A program made the translations under genes and the position numbers. Below the pieces are notes generated by a model. It ran no database searches. It saw nothing but the letters and a program-made list of their open reading frames with translations, and was not told the origin of the DNA. A stretch of 8,690 bases of DNA from JAKJEP01 sp964580995 (GTDB taxonomy: Bacteria > Planctomycetota > Phycisphaerae > Sedimentisphaerales > SM23-30): the NCBI GenBank assembly GCA_964580995.1, contig CAZOMV010000150.1, positions 1-8,690 of the forward strand, given 5' to 3'. Of the stretch, positions 6,529 through 8,690 are shown piece after piece. How positions within the stretch are numbered: the stretch's first letter is position 1; every line of letters begins with the position of its first letter.

Positions 6529-6540
6529 ATGATTTTTTGT

Positions 6541-7104
6541 TTATTGCGAGGGAACGGCTTCCTGAAGTTTTTTCTGAATCTCCGCGACGATGTTTTGCAA
6601 GTTCTGTACCTGGGCTTCCAATTCGGAGATTTTCTTGTCTTTTTCGGGAATCTGGGCTTCGAGTTCGGCGATTTTTTTATCTTTTTCGGGAATCTGGGCA
6701 TTTAGGGTATTGATGGCGGTTTGCAGTTCCTGTGTTTTAGCGGCGGCGGTATCGCGTTCTTGGGTCAGGGTTTTTATCTGTTCATTGAGTTGGAACTGAA
6801 TCTGGGCGGACTCGGTAGCGCCGGCCAGTAATTGTCCTTCCAGCTCGCTGATGCGGGCCTTGTCCTTATTCGATTGTTCTTTGAGTTTCTGGTATCCCTC
6901 CGTAACCGTACTAAGGGCCGCTTTGATTTGTTCGTGGGATTCTTTCATGTCCGCCAGTTGCGTTTCCAGGCTGTCGCGTTCTGTCGCATGGGAAGTTTGC
7001 AGAGACTGATATTGTTGATTGGCAGCACTGTTATGGCAGCCTGGCAAAACCAGCCATATACCCAACAGAAGAATGGAGAGGCAAATTACATTTTTGGGAA
7101 TCAT
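6541..7104 (-). CDS. Small coiled-coil lipoprotein
   Basis: The protein has 187 residues, starting at ATG 7104. AAAAGGAG lies 7 nt upstream; an in-frame ATG 13 codons earlier lacks such a site and would put residues ahead of the signal peptide. Residues 1-22 form a lipoprotein signal peptide (MIPKNV, then a Leu/Ile-rich core) ending in LPGC, with Cys23 as the predicted acylation site; Pro at -2 is not the most common residue. The mature part is almost entirely Gln, Glu, Lys, Ala and Leu with heptad spacing, predicting a long coiled coil. Near the C-terminus a 14-residue unit (AQIPEKDKKIAELE) occurs twice in tandem. The protein should be anchored in the outer or cytoplasmic membrane as a rod. 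It resembles Lpp-like lipoproteins only in architecture. Function is unknown. It is transcribed alone, convergent with the sigma gene and divergent from the symporter. Confidence 0.85.
   Translation of the reverse strand: MIPKNVICLSILLLGIWLVLPGCHNSAANQQYQSLQTSHATERDSLETQLADMKESHEQIKAALSTVTEGYQKLKEQSNKDKARISELEGQLLAGATESAQIQFQLNEQIKTLTQERDTAAAKTQELQTAINTLNAQIPEKDKKIAELEAQIPEKDKKISELEAQVQNLQNIVAEIQKKLQEAVPSQ
6611..6694 (-). repeat. Two tandem 42-bp repeats inside the lipoprotein gene
   Basis: Units 6611-6652 and 6653-6694 are close copies and encode AQIPEKDKKI(A/S)ELE twice. A partial third copy begins at 6695 (TGGGC). Each unit is 14 residues, exactly two heptads, so gain or loss of a unit would keep the coiled-coil register. 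Confidence 0.8.
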
Positions 7105-7111
7105 ACTCGCG

Positions 7112-7119
7112 CTCCTTTT
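7112..7119 (-). promoter_or_regulatory. Ribosome binding site fixing the lipoprotein start
   Basis: AAAAGGAG on the minus strand lies 7 nt before ATG at 7104. It selects the start that places the signal peptide at the very N-terminus rather than 13 residues in. Confidence 0.75.
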
Positions 7120-7314
7120 GTAAGAGATATTTACCAGGTACAATTACAACGTTCAGAAATTTGATTTTATAATGTTATTCTTTTACCCTTTTTTTAAAAA
7201 CAACACAACCTATAAAATGGTATGGAAGCATTCTGTTTTGTATAAAATCTTCGAATATTGTACAAAAAAAGTTGTTAAATATATAGATTAAATGCAATTT
7301 ATTGTGCAATCCTG

Positions 7315-7343
7315 TTGAATGCGTTGGAAAATTATGGTATATT
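7315..7343 (+). promoter_or_regulatory. Candidate sigma70-type promoter of the symporter gene
   Basis: TTGAAT at 7315-7320 and TATATT at 7338-7343 are separated by exactly 17 bp. They match the -35 and -10 consensus at 4 of 6 and 5 of 6 positions. Transcription would begin near 7350, leaving a leader of about 75 nt before the ATG at 7425. This is the best promoter match in the window, though planctomycete promoters are not well defined. Confidence 0.6.
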
Positions 7344-7355
7344 CTGTGTCGGCCT

Positions 7356-7365
7356 GAAAATTTTC
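7356..7365. repeat. 10-bp palindrome GAAAATTTTC in the symporter leader
   Basis: A perfect palindrome lies just after the predicted transcription start of the symporter gene, a position where a repressor operator could sit. AT-rich palindromes of this size arise by chance fairly often, so the regulatory reading is weak. Confidence 0.3.
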
Positions 7366-7424
7366 GAGAAGAGTCGGCGAGAACATGGTTTCTTGAATCT
7401 GAACTCAAAACAGGAGCATGTGGA

Positions 7425-8690
7425 ATGAGATTTCTTAATTGGATTGATTATGGTGTGATTGGTCTCTATTTTGCAATTCTGATTTCCATCGGGCGGATAC
7501 TGCAAAAGCGTGCCACCTCTAGCATGGAAAATTATTTTCTGGGAGGTCGAAAAGTGCCCTGGTGGCTGCTGGGGGTTTCGGGGATGGCGGCCTGGCTGGA
7601 CATGACCGGCACGATGGTGATTACGTCCTTTCTGTTTATGCTGGGCCCGCGCGGGCTGTTTGTGGAGTTTCGCGGCGGGGCGGGATTGGTGCTGATTTTT
7701 CTGCTGCTGTGGCAGGGGAAGTGGCATCGCCGTTCCGGCTGCATGACGCAGGCGGAATGGATGATTTTTCGGTTTGGAAACGGTCTGGCCGGGAATATCG
7801 CCCGTTTGATGGCCGTGATTTCCACCATGATTTTTAATATGGGATTGCTGGTGTATTCCTTTGTCGGGGGCGGGCTTTTTCTGAGTATGTTTCTTCCCTG
7901 GCAGCCGTGGGTCTGCATGCTGATTCTATTGATCGTGACGGTAATCTACACCGCGGAATCCGGTTTTCTGGGAGTGGTGATAACAGATCTGTTTCAGATG
8001 CTCATTGTGGTTTTCGCGGCGATTTTCATAACCGTTATGGCGTTGACCAAACTGCATGGCTACGACGGAGCTTTGAGCGATCTGGCCAGTCAGGTTACCG
8101 GCAACCTGAACTGGACGAGTTCGCTGCCGAGCCTCCATACGGAAATGCCGGCCGGTTATGAGCAGTTCTCCGGCCTGATGTTTGTTACGCTGTTTTATCT
8201 GGCCAAAACGATCATCCAGGGTTTGGGGGTGGGCGGTGAGCCGAAGTATTTCGGGGCCCGCAGCGACCGGGAATGCGGCCTGTTGAGTTTTCTATGCGGC
8301 TGGCTGATGTCCATTCGCTGGTTTCTGATGATAGGCTTTGTCATATTGGGTTTGTTTCTGGTCCAGGAACAATTTCAGGACAAAGGAACTTTGACACGCA
8401 CGGCGGAATTGATCAAAGCCGAGGTGAAACAGGTGGATAAAGCCCAATGGCCTTCCACGTTAAGTGAACTGATGAATCATCCGGACCGCTTCTCTCCCGG
8501 CTTGATTGCCGGGATCGAAAACGAGCTGGGGCCGGATTGGCCCAACAAAATCAGTCTGGTAAGTTTCGAAGGGACTACGAATACCGAAAGGATTTTACCG
8601 GCGGTTTTGCTCTCCTATGTTCCGATGGGGATAAGCGGATTGATTCTGGTGGCGCTGCCGGCCGCGGCCATGAGCCCCCTTAAAGCCTTT
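7425..8690 (+). CDS. Sodium:solute symporter family transporter (partial, C-terminus off the right edge)
   Basis: The frame is open for 422 codons to the window edge. ATG at 7425 has AGGAG at 7412-7416 with 8-nt spacing. The N-terminus shows the SSF (TC 2.A.21) pattern: a first membrane helix (about 9-26), then SSMENYFLGGRKVPWWLLG (32-50), SGMAAWLDMTGTM (52-64) and further hydrophobic helices. AKTIIQGLGVGGEPKYFGAR lies in the middle. A hydrophilic stretch of about 76 residues (314-390) interrupts the helices, after which GLILVALPAAAMSPL resembles the family's AAxMS(S/T) sodium-site helix, with Pro where Ser or Thr is usual. The protein would import a solute using the sodium gradient across the cytoplasmic membrane. 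The substrate cannot be told from the sequence; SSF members carry sugars, amino acids, sialic acid and others. About the last quarter or more of a normal-length protein is missing. Confidence 0.92.
   Translation, partial: MRFLNWIDYGVIGLYFAILISIGRILQKRATSSMENYFLGGRKVPWWLLGVSGMAAWLDMTGTMVITSFLFMLGPRGLFVEFRGGAGLVLIFLLLWQGKWHRRSGCMTQAEWMIFRFGNGLAGNIARLMAVISTMIFNMGLLVYSFVGGGLFLSMFLPWQPWVCMLILLIVTVIYTAESGFLGVVITDLFQMLIVVFAAIFITVMALTKLHGYDGALSDLASQVTGNLNWTSSLPSLHTEMPAGYEQFSGLMFVTLFYLAKTIIQGLGVGGEPKYFGARSDRECGLLSFLCGWLMSIRWFLMIGFVILGLFLVQEQFQDKGTLTRTAELIKAEVKQVDKAQWPSTLSELMNHPDRFSPGLIAGIENELGPDWPNKISLVSFEGTTNTERILPAVLLSYVPMGISGLILVALPAAAMSPLKAF

Larger units (their letters stand above)
6224..6540. 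other. Convergent AT-rich intergenic region
   Basis: This 317-bp gap separates the sigma factor stop from the lipoprotein stop. The first 180 bp are AT-rich with many T-runs and contain a perfect palindrome TTGTCGACAA (6262-6271). The remainder holds the three-stem structure at 6403-6478 and paired palindromes at 6505-6528. Short open frames here (for example on the plus strand from 6287) have no ribosome binding site and a composition unlike coding sequence, so I do not call a gene. Confidence 0.6.
7105..7424. other. Divergent intergenic region between lipoprotein and symporter genes
   Basis: This 320-bp AT-rich gap carries the symporter promoter and leader and both ribosome binding sites. 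TATAAAAT occurs directly at 7211-7218 and 7241-7248 and inverted at 7164-7171. The inverted copy may be part of a minus-strand -10 element for the lipoprotein, but no matching -35 was found. Inverted TTTTGTA/TACAAAA arms (7236-7242 and 7261-7267) flank an 18-bp spacer. A 77-codon minus-strand frame (7408-7175) is judged spurious. Confidence 0.5.

Noticed and set aside
6287..6532. Plus-strand open frame of 81 codons in the convergent gap
   Set aside because: No ribosome binding site, and it runs through the inverted-repeat structure and palindromes; composition is not coding-like.
7175..7408. Minus-strand open frame of 77 codons in the lipoprotein/symporter gap
   Set aside because: It covers the symporter promoter and leader, has no good ribosome binding site and shows no recognisable features.

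Overview
The window reads as a stretch of a planctomycete-type bacterial chromosome (phylum Planctomycetota, possibly the Phycisphaerae side). This is an inference from protein style only: the kinase, FHA-like protein, coiled-coil membrane protein and extended ECF sigma factor all resemble types I associate with Planctomycetota. There is no rRNA or other taxonomic marker here. Genes are fairly GC-rich and gaps are AT-rich.

Layout. Positions 1-5066 hold three minus-strand genes, transcribed from right to left. They are a membrane-anchored coiled-coil protein (5066-4203), a helical-repeat protein with a degenerate FHA-like C-terminus (4091-2517, GTG start), and a Ser/Thr protein kinase (2489 down to the left edge, C-terminus missing). 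The kinase is followed by many membrane segments and a TM2 domain. Divergently from this cluster, 5315-6223 on the plus strand encodes an ECF-type sigma factor with a Cys/His-containing C-terminal extension. A 317-bp AT-rich gap (6224-6540) contains a compact three-stem inverted-repeat structure ending in a T-tract, and a second palindrome. A minus-strand coiled-coil lipoprotein gene (7104-6541) follows. After a 320-bp divergent promoter region comes the first 422 codons of a plus-strand sodium:solute symporter (7425 to the right edge).

How the genes may work together. Kinase, FHA-like protein, coiled-coil membrane protein and sigma factor form one divergent locus and plausibly one signalling system. 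A membrane kinase would phosphorylate partners, the FHA/helical-repeat protein would be an adaptor, and the sigma factor would be the transcriptional output. ECF sigma factors linked to Ser/Thr kinases have been reported from Planctomycetes, so the theme is known. The unusual details are the degenerate FHA motif, the TM2 tail on the kinase and the zinc-finger-like sigma tail. The lipoprotein and symporter look like separate transcription units. No CRISPR array, tRNA, rRNA, insertion sequence or phage gene was seen.
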